In this document: one piece after another, positions 17,290 to 24,498 of the stretch
How the letters are laid out: every line of letters starts with the position of its first letter
Position numbering within the stretch: the first letter of the stretch is position 1
Origin: Actinomycetota bacterium
GTDB lineage: Bacteria; Actinomycetota; Actinomycetes; Actinomycetales; Dermatophilaceae
Direction: 5' to 3'
NCBI GenBank assembly: GCA_020161845.1
Contig: JAIUNK010000033.1
Coordinates: 1 to 53,395 of the forward strand
Length of the DNA stretch: 53,395 nucleotides
Position numbers and translations under genes: made by a program
The notes under the pieces: generated by a model
Told to the model about the DNA's origin: nothing
The model's input: only the letters and a program-made list of their open reading frames with translations
The model's database searches: none

Positions 17290-18516
17290 TCAGCTGGTCC
17301 GGGCGGCCCGCAGTTCGGCGCCGGCGATCGCCGCCATCGCCTCGATCGGAGAATCCTGGCCGGCCCGCCGCGCGAACGCCCGCGCGACCCGGAGCACCCC
17401 GCGGGCCGCTCCCTCGCGCAGCCCCTCCGGCAGCGACTCGATGTCGCGGGTCTTGGCCGCCCCGACGATCCGCCGCGACATCTTCGCCGCGGCAAAGAGC
17501 CACGCCTCGCGGCGCCAGGCCGCCAGCAGATCCGCCAGGGTGACGTCGTCCCACACCCGGGGGTCGCGGCGCTGCGGCCAACGCGCCCGGAACTCCGCCT
17601 CGAACGCCGTCCAGGTGATCAGGATCTGGTCCAGGCACCAATCGGCCCGCTCGTCCTCGCCGAGCGCGAGGGCCCGGGCGGCCGCGATGACGTAGTTCGC
17701 GAAGATCGCGCCGAGGTCGAAGGCGAGCGGCCCATAGAAGGCGAATTCGCTGTCGAACGCCTTGACGCTGTCGCAGGTCGCCGACCCCTGCGGGGCCCGC
17801 ACCATCACCGACCCGGTGTGCAGGTCGCCGTGGATCAGCGCCTCGGCCTTGGTCATGAACAGCCACTTCGCGTGGCCGTCGGCCCGACGCATCACCGGGT
17901 CGGCGGCGAACTCGGCGGCGTCGGCGGCGTTGCCCGGCAGCACCGCGTTGCGGCCGGCATCGACGATCGGCTCGGTGAAGACCAGGTCCTCGGTGATGGC
18001 GCACAGCTGCGGATTCACCGCGGCGGCGATCGCCTCGGCGAGGGCCTCGCGCTCCATCCCGAGTGCCGAGGTGCCGAACGCGAGGGCGCCCACATAGCGG
18101 CCCACCGCGGCGGCGGCACCCTCGTGGCGCTGCCCGTCGATGAGCGCGCCGCGCCACACCTGGTGGTCGGAGAGGTCCTCCATCGCGATGATGTAGCGCT
18201 CGCTGTCGTAGTGGTAGACCGCCGGCACCAGCTCGGGGGTGAGCGCGCCGTGCGCCCGCAGCGCCAACACCTCGTGCCGGGCCCGGTCCGGCGTCATCGG
18301 CCAGCCCTCGCCGGTCATCCGCACGTAGGGCAGCGCCTGCTTTAGGCAGATCCCCCGCCCGCCGGCGTCCGCGGCCAGGAACACGAGGTTGAGGTTTCCG
18401 TCACCGACCTCCTCGCAGCGCACCAGGTGGTCGGGGTCGATGCGGGCGGCCAGCTCGGGCACCGAGCGCAGGTAGTCCGGGACGGTGGCCGGCGTCAAGA
18501 ATTCGTACGAACCCAT
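17290..18516 (-). CDS. mtnK: S-methyl-5-thioribose kinase
   Basis: 408 residues from the ATG at 18516, with GAGGAGGA upstream. Protein-kinase-like (APH/ChoK) fold: nucleotide-binding EVGDGNLNLVF, MEDLSDHQVWR (112-122), catalytic HGDLHTGSVMV (229-239) and DSEFAFYGP (255-263). These are the family signatures of MtnK, which phosphorylates C1 of 5-methylthioribose and, in some bacteria, of 5-deoxyribose. It is the last gene of a minus-strand set mtnA-binding protein-ATPase-permease-mtnK. No MTA nucleosidase or phosphorylase lies nearby, which argues for use of an imported sugar and not for standard methionine salvage. Confidence 0.9.
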   Translation of the reverse strand: MGSYEFLTPATVPDYLRSVPELAARIDPDHLVRCEEVGDGNLNLVFLAADAGGRGICLKQALPYVRMTGEGWPMTPDRARHEVLALRAHGALTPELVPAVYHYDSERYIIAMEDLSDHQVWRGALIDGQRHEGAAAAVGRYVGALAFGTSALGMEREALAEAIAAAVNPQLCAITEDLVFTEPIVDAGRNAVLPGNAADAAEFAADPVMRRADGHAKWLFMTKAEALIHGDLHTGSVMVRAPQGSATCDSVKAFDSEFAFYGPLAFDLGAIFANYVIAAARALALGEDERADWCLDQILITWTAFEAEFRARWPQRRDPRVWDDVTLADLLAAWRREAWLFAAAKMSRRIVGAAKTRDIESLPEGLREGAARGVLRVARAFARRAGQDSPIEAMAAIAGAELRAARTS

Positions 18517-18576
18517 GGGTTCCTCCTCCTCAGCTGCGTGGGAGCAGCTCTGGGCTGACGTGTCGGAGCCGCGAGA

Positions 18577-18645
18577 GCACGCCGTACGGCGCCCCGCGCG
18601 CACGCCGTACGACCCCCCAAACGCAGGCCGTACGGCGCCCCGCGG
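18577..18645. repeat. Three 23-bp direct repeats between mtnK and permease
   Basis: Units beginning at 18577, 18600 and 18623 share GCACGCCGTACG; the first and third share all of GCCGTACGGCGCCCCGCG. The array lies in the mRNA leader of mtnK and contains the palindrome GCCGTACGGC, so each copy could form a small hairpin that affects relative expression of kinase and transporter. Confidence 0.65.
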
Positions 18646-18646
18646 G

Positions 18647-19672
18647 TCACACCGCGGGGGTGTAGCGCACCTTCTTGCGGGAGATCGTGAAGGAGAACAG
18701 CAGCGCCACGATGAGCACGAGGCCCTTGGCGGTGTCCTGGTAGAAGTACGAGAAGCCCTTCATCGTCAGGCCGGTCAGCACGATGCCCACGAGCAGCGCA
18801 CCGAGCAGCGTGCCCCACGCATTGGGCTTGCCGATGCCCAGCACCGAGGTCCCCACCAGCGCGACCGCGACCGCCTCCAGCAGCGAGGAGGCACCGGCGT
18901 TCACATCGCCCTGCCCGATCCGGGAGACCAGGATCATCCCGCCGATCGCGGCAAAGACGCTGCACAACACATACGCCAGGCCGCGGTAGCGGTTGATCGG
19001 CACCCCCGCCAGGCGGGACGCCTCGGGGTTGGCGCCGATCGCATACATCATCCGGCCCCACTTGGTGCGGGCCAGGATGAACCAGGTCAGCACTGTCAGC
19101 AACAGCATCAGGATCACCGGGTAGGGCACGCCGGCGATCGCCCCGCGGTCGATCTGCAGGAAGTCGTCGGTGAACTTGCCCGGCGCGGTGTCACCATTGC
19201 GCAGCGTCATCCCGGCGGAGACCGACTGGCCCTCGACGGGGATCAGCTTGGCGCCCTGGATGACGAACATCGTGCCGAGCGTGGCGAGCAGGTCGGGGAT
19301 CTTGCAGACCACGATGAGCACGGCGTTTAACAGCCCGACGACCACTCCGGCGAGGAGCACCACGATCACCGCCGTGCTGCCGGTCAGGTTGTAGAAGACC
19401 ATCGTCATCGCGGCCATCTGCACCGCCAGCCCGGCCGTGGACCCGATCGAGAGGTCCATCCCGCCGACCGCCATGACATAGGTCATGCCCAGTCCCAGGA
19501 TCGCGGTCACCGAGGAGTACTTGAGCATCGCGAACAGCGAGCCCGAGGTGCGAAACGCCGGCTCGGAGGCCATGAAGAAGACGAAGAGCAGCACCGTGAC
19601 GACGATGAAGCCGTATTTGACCACCGCGTCCTGGACCCGCATGCGGGTCGTCAGCTCCTGATCCGCGCTCAT
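18647..19672 (-). CDS. Sugar ABC transporter permease (RbsC/LsrC-like)
   Basis: 341 residues with about nine to ten hydrophobic helices, of the BPD_transp_2 (ribose/autoinducer-2/rhamnose) type. Family signatures include GGMDLSIGS and GANPEASRLAGV-type cytoplasmic loops. A single permease gene implies a homodimeric channel, as in ribose systems. It begins one base after the ATPase stop codon and is clearly co-expressed with it. The substrate is probably a five-carbon sugar, judged from the neighbouring mtnK, mtnA and LsrF-like genes. Confidence 0.9.
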   Translation of the reverse strand: MSADQELTTRMRVQDAVVKYGFIVVTVLLFVFFMASEPAFRTSGSLFAMLKYSSVTAILGLGMTYVMAVGGMDLSIGSTAGLAVQMAAMTMVFYNLTGSTAVIVVLLAGVVVGLLNAVLIVVCKIPDLLATLGTMFVIQGAKLIPVEGQSVSAGMTLRNGDTAPGKFTDDFLQIDRGAIAGVPYPVILMLLLTVLTWFILARTKWGRMMYAIGANPEASRLAGVPINRYRGLAYVLCSVFAAIGGMILVSRIGQGDVNAGASSLLEAVAVALVGTSVLGIGKPNAWGTLLGALLVGIVLTGLTMKGFSYFYQDTAKGLVLIVALLFSFTISRKKVRYTPAV

Positions 19673-19673
19673 C

Positions 19674-21209
19674 TCACGCCACCTCCGACATGCTCGTCAC
19701 GATGGCGTCGCCATCGACCTGGGATGTGTACGCGTCGAGCCGGACCGCGCCGTCCGCGAGCACGATGATCCGGTCGGCCACCTCCCGGATCTCCTCGACG
19801 TCGCTGCTCAGCACGACGACGCAGGCCCCGCCGCCGGCCACGGTACGGGCGTGCGCCGAGATGTCCCGGCGGGCCCCGATGTCGACCCCACGGAACGGCT
19901 CGTCCAGCAGGATGACCTGCGGCGATTCGCCGAACCAGCGGCCCACGACGACCTTTTGCTGGTTACCCCCGGACAGGGCGTCCACGCTCTGGTCCGGCCC
20001 GGTCGACACGACGCCGAAGTCCTTGATGATGCCCCTGGCCCGCTGGTCCTCCTGGCCGCGATTGACGACGCCGGCCCGGCACAGCGCGCCGAGGAAGGGC
20101 AGCGAGACGGTGCGGGCGATGCTCCAGCCGGGCAGCATCGCCTCGCTGGCCCGGTCCTCGGGGACCAGGAAGATGCCGCGCCGGACGGCCTCGCCGGCGC
20201 GGCGGGGGGCGTACGGCGCCCCGTCCAGCCGCATGCTCCCGGCCCGCCACGTGTCCACCCCGAAGATGCCCCGGGCCAGCTCTGACTTGCCGGCGCCGAT
20301 CAGCCCGACGATGCCGGTGACCTCGCCATAGCGCAGGTCGAGGTCGAACGGGGTGGAACGGCGCAGCAGCTGCACCCCGCGCAGCTCCAGCGCCGTGCGC
20401 TCGCCGCGCCGCTCGACCAGTCGTTCGGCAGCCAGGGCGACGGACTCGCCGAGCATCGACTTCACGGCAGCCGCCATGTCGAAGGGGGCGCGTTGTTCGT
20501 TGTGGATCCGGCCGTCGCGCAGCACCACGAGGTCGTCGGCCATGCTGCGGATCTCCTCGAGGTGGTGCGAGACGTAGAGGATCGCGACCCCCTCCTCGCG
20601 CAGCCGCCGGATGACCGCGAACAGTCGGTCGACCTCCGCCTGGGACAGCGTGGAGGTGGGCTCGTCGAGGACGAGCACCTTTGGGCGCTGGATCAGGGCC
20701 CGCGCGAGGAGCAGCAGCTGCCCGTCGGCGATGCCCAGCTCGAAGACGTCCTGGCGCAGCTTGGCCTCCGACCAGTTCAGGTCGAGGGTGGCGGCGATCT
20801 CCCGGGCCCGCGGCAGGATCCGGCGCAGCGACCGGACCGCGGGGATGCCGCCCTGCACGATCTCTTCGAAGCAGAGGTTCTCGGCGACGGTCAGGCCGGG
20901 CACGAGGCTGTCGCCGATGCGTTGGTGCACGGTTTGGATGCCCGCCTGGCGGGCCTCGCCCGGCGTGCTGAGAGACACCGGTTCGCCGGCGACGAGGATC
21001 TCACCACCGGCCCCGGCGTACACCCCCGACAGGATCTTGATCAGGGTGCTCTTGCCGGCGCCGTTGGCGCCGAGCAGGGCGGTGACCCGGCCCGCGGGCA
21101 GCGCCATCGACACGCCCTTGAGCACCTGGTTGGCGCCGAACGCCATCGTCATGTCCCGCAGCTGCAGCACGGGTGTGCCGGGGTCGCCGTCAGCCACCAT
21201 GTTCACCAC
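19674..21209 (-). CDS. Sugar ABC transporter ATP-binding protein (two NBDs)
   Basis: 511 residues with two nucleotide-binding domains fused in tandem, as in RbsA/LsrA/MglA. Domain 1 has Walker A GANGAGKST, and its signature loop is degenerate (FELGIADGQ), followed by VLDEPTSTLS. Domain 2 has a degenerate Walker A (GLIGAGKSE), the signature LSGGNQQKV and LLDEPFRGVD. Asymmetric signatures are common in this class. The GTG at 21209, eight bases after AAGGA, is the best-placed start; an internal ATG at 21200 is possible. It energises uptake of the sugar bound by the adjacent lipoprotein. Confidence 0.9.
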   Translation of the reverse strand: MVNMVADGDPGTPVLQLRDMTMAFGANQVLKGVSMALPAGRVTALLGANGAGKSTLIKILSGVYAGAGGEILVAGEPVSLSTPGEARQAGIQTVHQRIGDSLVPGLTVAENLCFEEIVQGGIPAVRSLRRILPRAREIAATLDLNWSEAKLRQDVFELGIADGQLLLLARALIQRPKVLVLDEPTSTLSQAEVDRLFAVIRRLREEGVAILYVSHHLEEIRSMADDLVVLRDGRIHNEQRAPFDMAAAVKSMLGESVALAAERLVERRGERTALELRGVQLLRRSTPFDLDLRYGEVTGIVGLIGAGKSELARGIFGVDTWRAGSMRLDGAPYAPRRAGEAVRRGIFLVPEDRASEAMLPGWSIARTVSLPFLGALCRAGVVNRGQEDQRARGIIKDFGVVSTGPDQSVDALSGGNQQKVVVGRWFGESPQVILLDEPFRGVDIGARRDISAHARTVAGGGACVVVLSSDVEEIREVADRIIVLADGAVRLDAYTSQVDGDAIVTSMSEVA

Positions 21210-21288
21210 GCGGACCGTCCTTGTTGTTGGTCGATGACGCTGGTGGGGGCGGCCACCTCGACCGCCCCCACCGCGCAGGGCGTAGGCC

Positions 21289-22401
21289 TTAGAACGTGAC
21301 CGCCGGGATCCAGTCGGCCGAGGACACCTTGGAGATGTTCAGCTCCGGGGCGTTCTTGCGCAGGTCGTCCATGTTCTTGATGTTCTTGCTGCGCAGCATC
21401 TCGCTGGTCACCAGGATCGGCGGGAAGTCCTCCTTGGCGCCTTCCTTGACGGTGCCGGCCATGTGCAGGGCCAGCGTGCGCACCACGGCCGCGCCGATGG
21501 CGTTGGGGTCGGTCGCGCCGGTGGCCACCCACGGGCTGTCCGGGGCGCTCATCAGCTCGATGTCGGCGGTGGAGATGTCGGCGCCATAGACCTTGACCTT
21601 GCCCTTGAGGTTGGGGTTGGTGCCGAGCGCGGACAGCGTCGCCTTGGTCAGCTCGTCGTACGGTGCGTAGATCGCGACCACGTCGGCATTGGACTTCAGC
21701 GCGTTGTCGACCATCGGCGCGGTGTCGGTGGCCGTCGACGGGGTGTATTTGCCCGTCATGAACTTCTGGGTCCACTGGTTCTTGGCGATGTAGTCCTTCC
21801 AGACCGCGTCGCGGCGGTCCAGCGGGGCGATGCCCAGCACGTTGACATAGCCGACCGGCTTGCCGGTGCCGACGTCCTTGAGCATCTGGTCCAGCACCAG
21901 GCTGGCCATCTTGGCGTCGGACTGCTGGGTCTGCACGGCGCGCTGGGCGCACTTTTGGATCTCGACGTCATAGATGACGACCTTGATGCCCTTGTCGATG
22001 GCCTTGTTCACACCGGGGCACAGGGTGTCCGGGAAGCCGTGCCGCACGATGATGCCCTTGGCGCCGGAGGCGATGGCCTGGTCCAGCTGGGTGGCCTGCT
22101 GGGCGTTGTCGCCCTGGGCGTCGTAGACGTCCAGCTTCAGCTTGAGCGCCTCGGCCTGCTTCTTGGTGCCGTTGAGGTATTGCTGGAAGTAGTCGCCCTG
22201 GCCGGACTGCTGCACGATGGCGATCTTGACCTCCCCGGCGTCGAACGGCGCGGGCGCCTTGCCCTTCGCCTCGCCCACGCTGGCGCTGGCGTTGTCCTTG
22301 GCGGTGGTCGTGGAGCTGCTGGTGGACGATCCCTGGCTGCACGCCGCGAGCGGCAGGACGCAGAGTCCGGCAACCACGGCGAGGACGGAATGCGTGCGCA
22401 T
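21289..22401 (-). CDS. Sugar ABC transporter substrate-binding lipoprotein
   Basis: 370 residues from the ATG at 22401, preceded by AGAGGA. A signal peptide of about 20 residues ends in the lipobox LAAC, so the protein is a lipoprotein outside the membrane. A Ser/Thr-rich linker leads into a periplasmic-binding-protein type 1 fold of the ribose-binding family (VKIAIVQQSGQGDYFQQYLNGT, later ADVVAIYAPYDELT). The ligand is not predictable from sequence alone. Position between mtnA and the transporter genes points to 5-methylthioribose, 5-deoxyribose or a related deoxypentose. Confidence 0.88.
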   Translation of the reverse strand: MRTHSVLAVVAGLCVLPLAACSQGSSTSSSTTTAKDNASASVGEAKGKAPAPFDAGEVKIAIVQQSGQGDYFQQYLNGTKKQAEALKLKLDVYDAQGDNAQQATQLDQAIASGAKGIIVRHGFPDTLCPGVNKAIDKGIKVVIYDVEIQKCAQRAVQTQQSDAKMASLVLDQMLKDVGTGKPVGYVNVLGIAPLDRRDAVWKDYIAKNQWTQKFMTGKYTPSTATDTAPMVDNALKSNADVVAIYAPYDELTKATLSALGTNPNLKGKVKVYGADISTADIELMSAPDSPWVATGATDPNAIGAAVVRTLALHMAGTVKEGAKEDFPPILVTSEMLRSKNIKNMDDLRKNAPELNISKVSSADWIPAVTF

Positions 22402-22462
22402 GGATGATTCCTCTCGACGGCCCGCGCCGCGATCGGGTGCGGGGAACAACGGGGTGGTTCGC

Positions 22463-23500
22463 TCAGCCGGCGATGGCGCTGAGCAGGTGCGGATCCGGGT
22501 GGACCGCCGGTTCGACGACTCCTTGTTCGGTGACGACGGCGCTGATCAGGTCGTGCGGGGTGACATCGAAGGCCGGGTTGAAGCCGCGTGCCGTCGCGGG
22601 CGCGCAGCGCACCCCGGCCACGGCGAGCACCTCCTCTTCGGGGCGCTCCTCGATGACGATTTGGTCCCCCGTCGCGGTGTGCAGGTCCACCGTGGAGGAC
22701 GGGGCGGCCACCACGAAGGGGATCCCGGCCCGCTGGCAGGCCAGCGCGAGGGCCACCGAACCGACCTTGTTGGCGGTGTCGCCGTTGGCGGTGATCCGGT
22801 CGGCGCCGATGATCACGACGTCCACCAGTCCCCGCAGGATCGTGCTGGCGGCGGCGCCGTCGGCCTGCACCACGTGCGGGATGCCGTCCTGCGTGAGTTC
22901 CCAGCTGGTCAGCCTCGCGCCCTGCAGCAGCGGGCGGGTCTCGTCGGCATACACCAGCTCCAGGCGGCCGCGTTGGTGCAGTTCGTGGATGATGCCGTAC
23001 GCCGTGCCCCAGGCGGTGGTCGCCAGCGCGCCGGTGTTGCAGTGGGTGCCGACCCGCACCATGTCTGCGCCGGTGCGGGCCAGGATCCAGTCGGCGCCGA
23101 GCCGGGACAGGGCCCGATTCGCGGCCTCGTCCTCGGCGATCAGGCGCTGCGCCCCGGCCAGCACGGCCTCGAGGCCCTCGGCCATCGCGGGGCGCACCTG
23201 GTCGACGCCCCAGGCCAGATTCACCGCGGTCGGGCGGGCGTCGCGGATCCGGTCCACCTCGCGCTGCAGCCGCGCCTCGTCCCAGCCCAGCTCGCGCCCC
23301 TGCAGCATGGCCATCGCCACGCCCAGGGCCCCGGCCGCGCCCAGCGCGGGGGCGCCGCGCACCGCCAGATCGCGAATGGCCGTGACGAGGGCGTCCACCG
23401 TGCGTACGTCGAGGTAGATCTCCTCGTGCGGCAGCCGGGTCTGATCGATCAGGCGGATCGCCGGTCGTGGATCGGTCGACCACGCGATGGCTACGACCAT
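22463..23500 (-). CDS. mtnA: S-methyl-5-thioribose-1-phosphate isomerase
   Basis: 345 residues from the ATG at 23500 (AGGGG upstream). It converts the cyclic aldose 1-phosphate to the ketose 1-phosphate. The eIF2B-like fold is clear: RGAPALG (48-54), the catalytic cysteine in GTHCNTGALAT (C154) and catalytic aspartate in GADRITANGDTANKVG (D233) are in place. MtnA enzymes also isomerise 5-deoxyribose 1-phosphate. It is the first gene of the minus-strand operon, and its promoter carries the GTTGTnnnACAAC operator 25 bp before the start codon. Confidence 0.93.
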   Translation of the reverse strand: MVVAIAWSTDPRPAIRLIDQTRLPHEEIYLDVRTVDALVTAIRDLAVRGAPALGAAGALGVAMAMLQGRELGWDEARLQREVDRIRDARPTAVNLAWGVDQVRPAMAEGLEAVLAGAQRLIAEDEAANRALSRLGADWILARTGADMVRVGTHCNTGALATTAWGTAYGIIHELHQRGRLELVYADETRPLLQGARLTSWELTQDGIPHVVQADGAAASTILRGLVDVVIIGADRITANGDTANKVGSVALALACQRAGIPFVVAAPSSTVDLHTATGDQIVIEERPEEEVLAVAGVRCAPATARGFNPAFDVTPHDLISAVVTEQGVVEPAVHPDPHLLSAIAG

Positions 23501-23524
23501 CAGGATGCCCCTTCGACAGTGGAG

Positions 23525-23537
23525 GTTGTCCGACAAC
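23525..23537. promoter_or_regulatory. GntR-type operator at mtnA promoter
   Basis: The perfect dyad GTTGT-CCG-ACAAC lies just after the -10 box of the mtnA promoter, where a bound repressor would block transcription start. The identical arms recur at 24465-24477 in front of the aldolase-SDR gene, and AGGTTGT is shared beyond the dyad. Confidence 0.75.
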
Positions 23538-23545
23538 TTGGGTAG

Positions 23546-23575
23546 AGAGTAAAGATGACCTATTCTCGCTGTCAA
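23546..23575 (-). promoter_or_regulatory. Promoter of the mtnA-mtnK operon
   Basis: On the minus strand, -35 TTGACA (23575-23570) and -10 TACTCT (23551-23546) are separated by 18 bp. The -35 box is a consensus match, rare in this GC-rich window. The operator dyad follows the -10 box by eight bases. Confidence 0.7.
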
Positions 23576-23603
23576 TAACCATCCGCTCTCGATCCGCGCA
23601 CTA

Positions 23604-23704
23604 GCCGCTCACTCGCCGCTTCCTTGTCGGCCCGCTAGCCGCTCACCTGCCGGCCGCCAGCCGCTCACCTGCCGCCCGCCAGCCGGGCACCAGCCGCCCA
23701 CCAG
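23604..23704. repeat. Imperfect 22-bp tandem repeats upstream of gntR
   Basis: Units starting at 23639, 23661 and 23683 follow the pattern AGCCGCTCACCTGCCGSCCGCC, with a degenerate unit near 23604. The array fills the space between the mtnA promoter and the gntR ribosome-binding site. The gntR promoter must lie within or before it. Confidence 0.65.
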
Positions 23705-23714
23705 GAGGATGTGG

Positions 23715-24434
23715 ATGCCCGCCCGACCGACCCTGGTGTCGCGCATCTCGGCGGATCTGCGCGCCGACATCGCCGCGGGCCACTACGCCACCGGAGACCG
23801 GCTTCCCCCCGAAGTCACGTTGAGCAAGCGATTCGGGGTCTCGCGGCCCACCGTCCGGGCGGCCCTGCGCGAGCTGGAGGGCCTGGGCCTGGTGCAGACC
23901 CAGCACGGGGTGGGCACCTTCGTGGTGGAACAGCCCGCGGTCCGGGCCGGCCTGGAGCAGCTCGAGTCGATCACCGACTCGATCCGGGCCACCGGCAAGG
24001 AACCCGGAATGCTCTACAGCAGCAGGTTGACCCGCGTGGTGCTGCCCGAGGAGGCCGCCCGGATGGGGGTCGACAGCCAGACCGAGGTGGTAGAACTGCG
24101 GCGCACCATCACCGCGGACGGCGAGGTGGTCGCCTACTCCTACGACCTCATGCCGACGGCCATCCTGCCGCCGGGTTTCGACCTGGAACGGCTCACTGGG
24201 TCGATCTTCGACTTCCTGCGCAACGAACTCGGGGTGTACGCCGTGCATGGCCTCGCCGAGGTGCACGCCGTGCACTCCGATCATGTCGGCTGGGGCCCGG
24301 AGGCGGCGGCGCACAACCTCTTCGTGCTGCTCAACCAGCTGCATTACGACCGCTCGGACCGTCTGCTGCTCTACTCGCGCACCTATTTCATCGAGGGCCG
24401 CTACTCCTTCACGATCTTCCGCCGCGAGCGATGA
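23715..24434 (+). CDS. GntR-family regulator (HutC/UTRA type)
   Basis: 239 residues from the ATG at 23715, with AGGAGG seven bases upstream. The N-terminal winged helix is canonical (RLPPEVTLSKRFGVSRPTVR, then GLVQTQHGVGTFV). The C-terminal ~160 residues fit a UTRA ligand-binding domain (ELRRTITADGEVVAYS, late LLLYSRTYFIEGRYSF). Such proteins usually repress a catabolic operon and are released by a phosphorylated sugar. It sits between two divergent gene sets whose promoters share the operator GTTGTnnnACAAC, so it very probably controls both. A 5-deoxyribulose 1-phosphate-like intermediate would be a sensible inducer. Confidence 0.9.
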   Translation: MPARPTLVSRISADLRADIAAGHYATGDRLPPEVTLSKRFGVSRPTVRAALRELEGLGLVQTQHGVGTFVVEQPAVRAGLEQLESITDSIRATGKEPGMLYSSRLTRVVLPEEAARMGVDSQTEVVELRRTITADGEVVAYSYDLMPTAILPPGFDLERLTGSIFDFLRNELGVYAVHGLAEVHAVHSDHVGWGPEAAAHNLFVLLNQLHYDRSDRLLLYSRTYFIEGRYSFTIFRRER

Positions 24435-24437
24435 TGC

Positions 24438-24467
24438 TTGACGACCCCTCCGGTCGCGTCTTAGGTT
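24438..24467 (+). promoter_or_regulatory. Promoter of aldolase-SDR operon
   Basis: -35 TTGACG (24438-24443) and -10 TAGGTT (24462-24467), 18 bp apart, the same spacing as the mtnA promoter. It begins four bases after the gntR stop codon, so the catabolic genes have their own regulated promoter. Confidence 0.65.
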
Positions 24468-24477
24468 GTTTAACAAC
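24465..24477. promoter_or_regulatory. GntR-type operator at aldolase-SDR promoter
   Basis: The perfect dyad GTTGT-TTA-ACAAC overlaps the end of the -10 box and the predicted transcription start. Its arms are identical to those of the dyad at 23525-23537. Confidence 0.75.
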
Positions 24478-24498
24478 GATCGGACCTCGGGGGTGACC

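Noticed and set aside
22217-23545. Plus-strand open frame opposite mtnA
   Set aside because: It is a shadow of mtnA and the binding-protein signal region; composition is typical of antisense frames.
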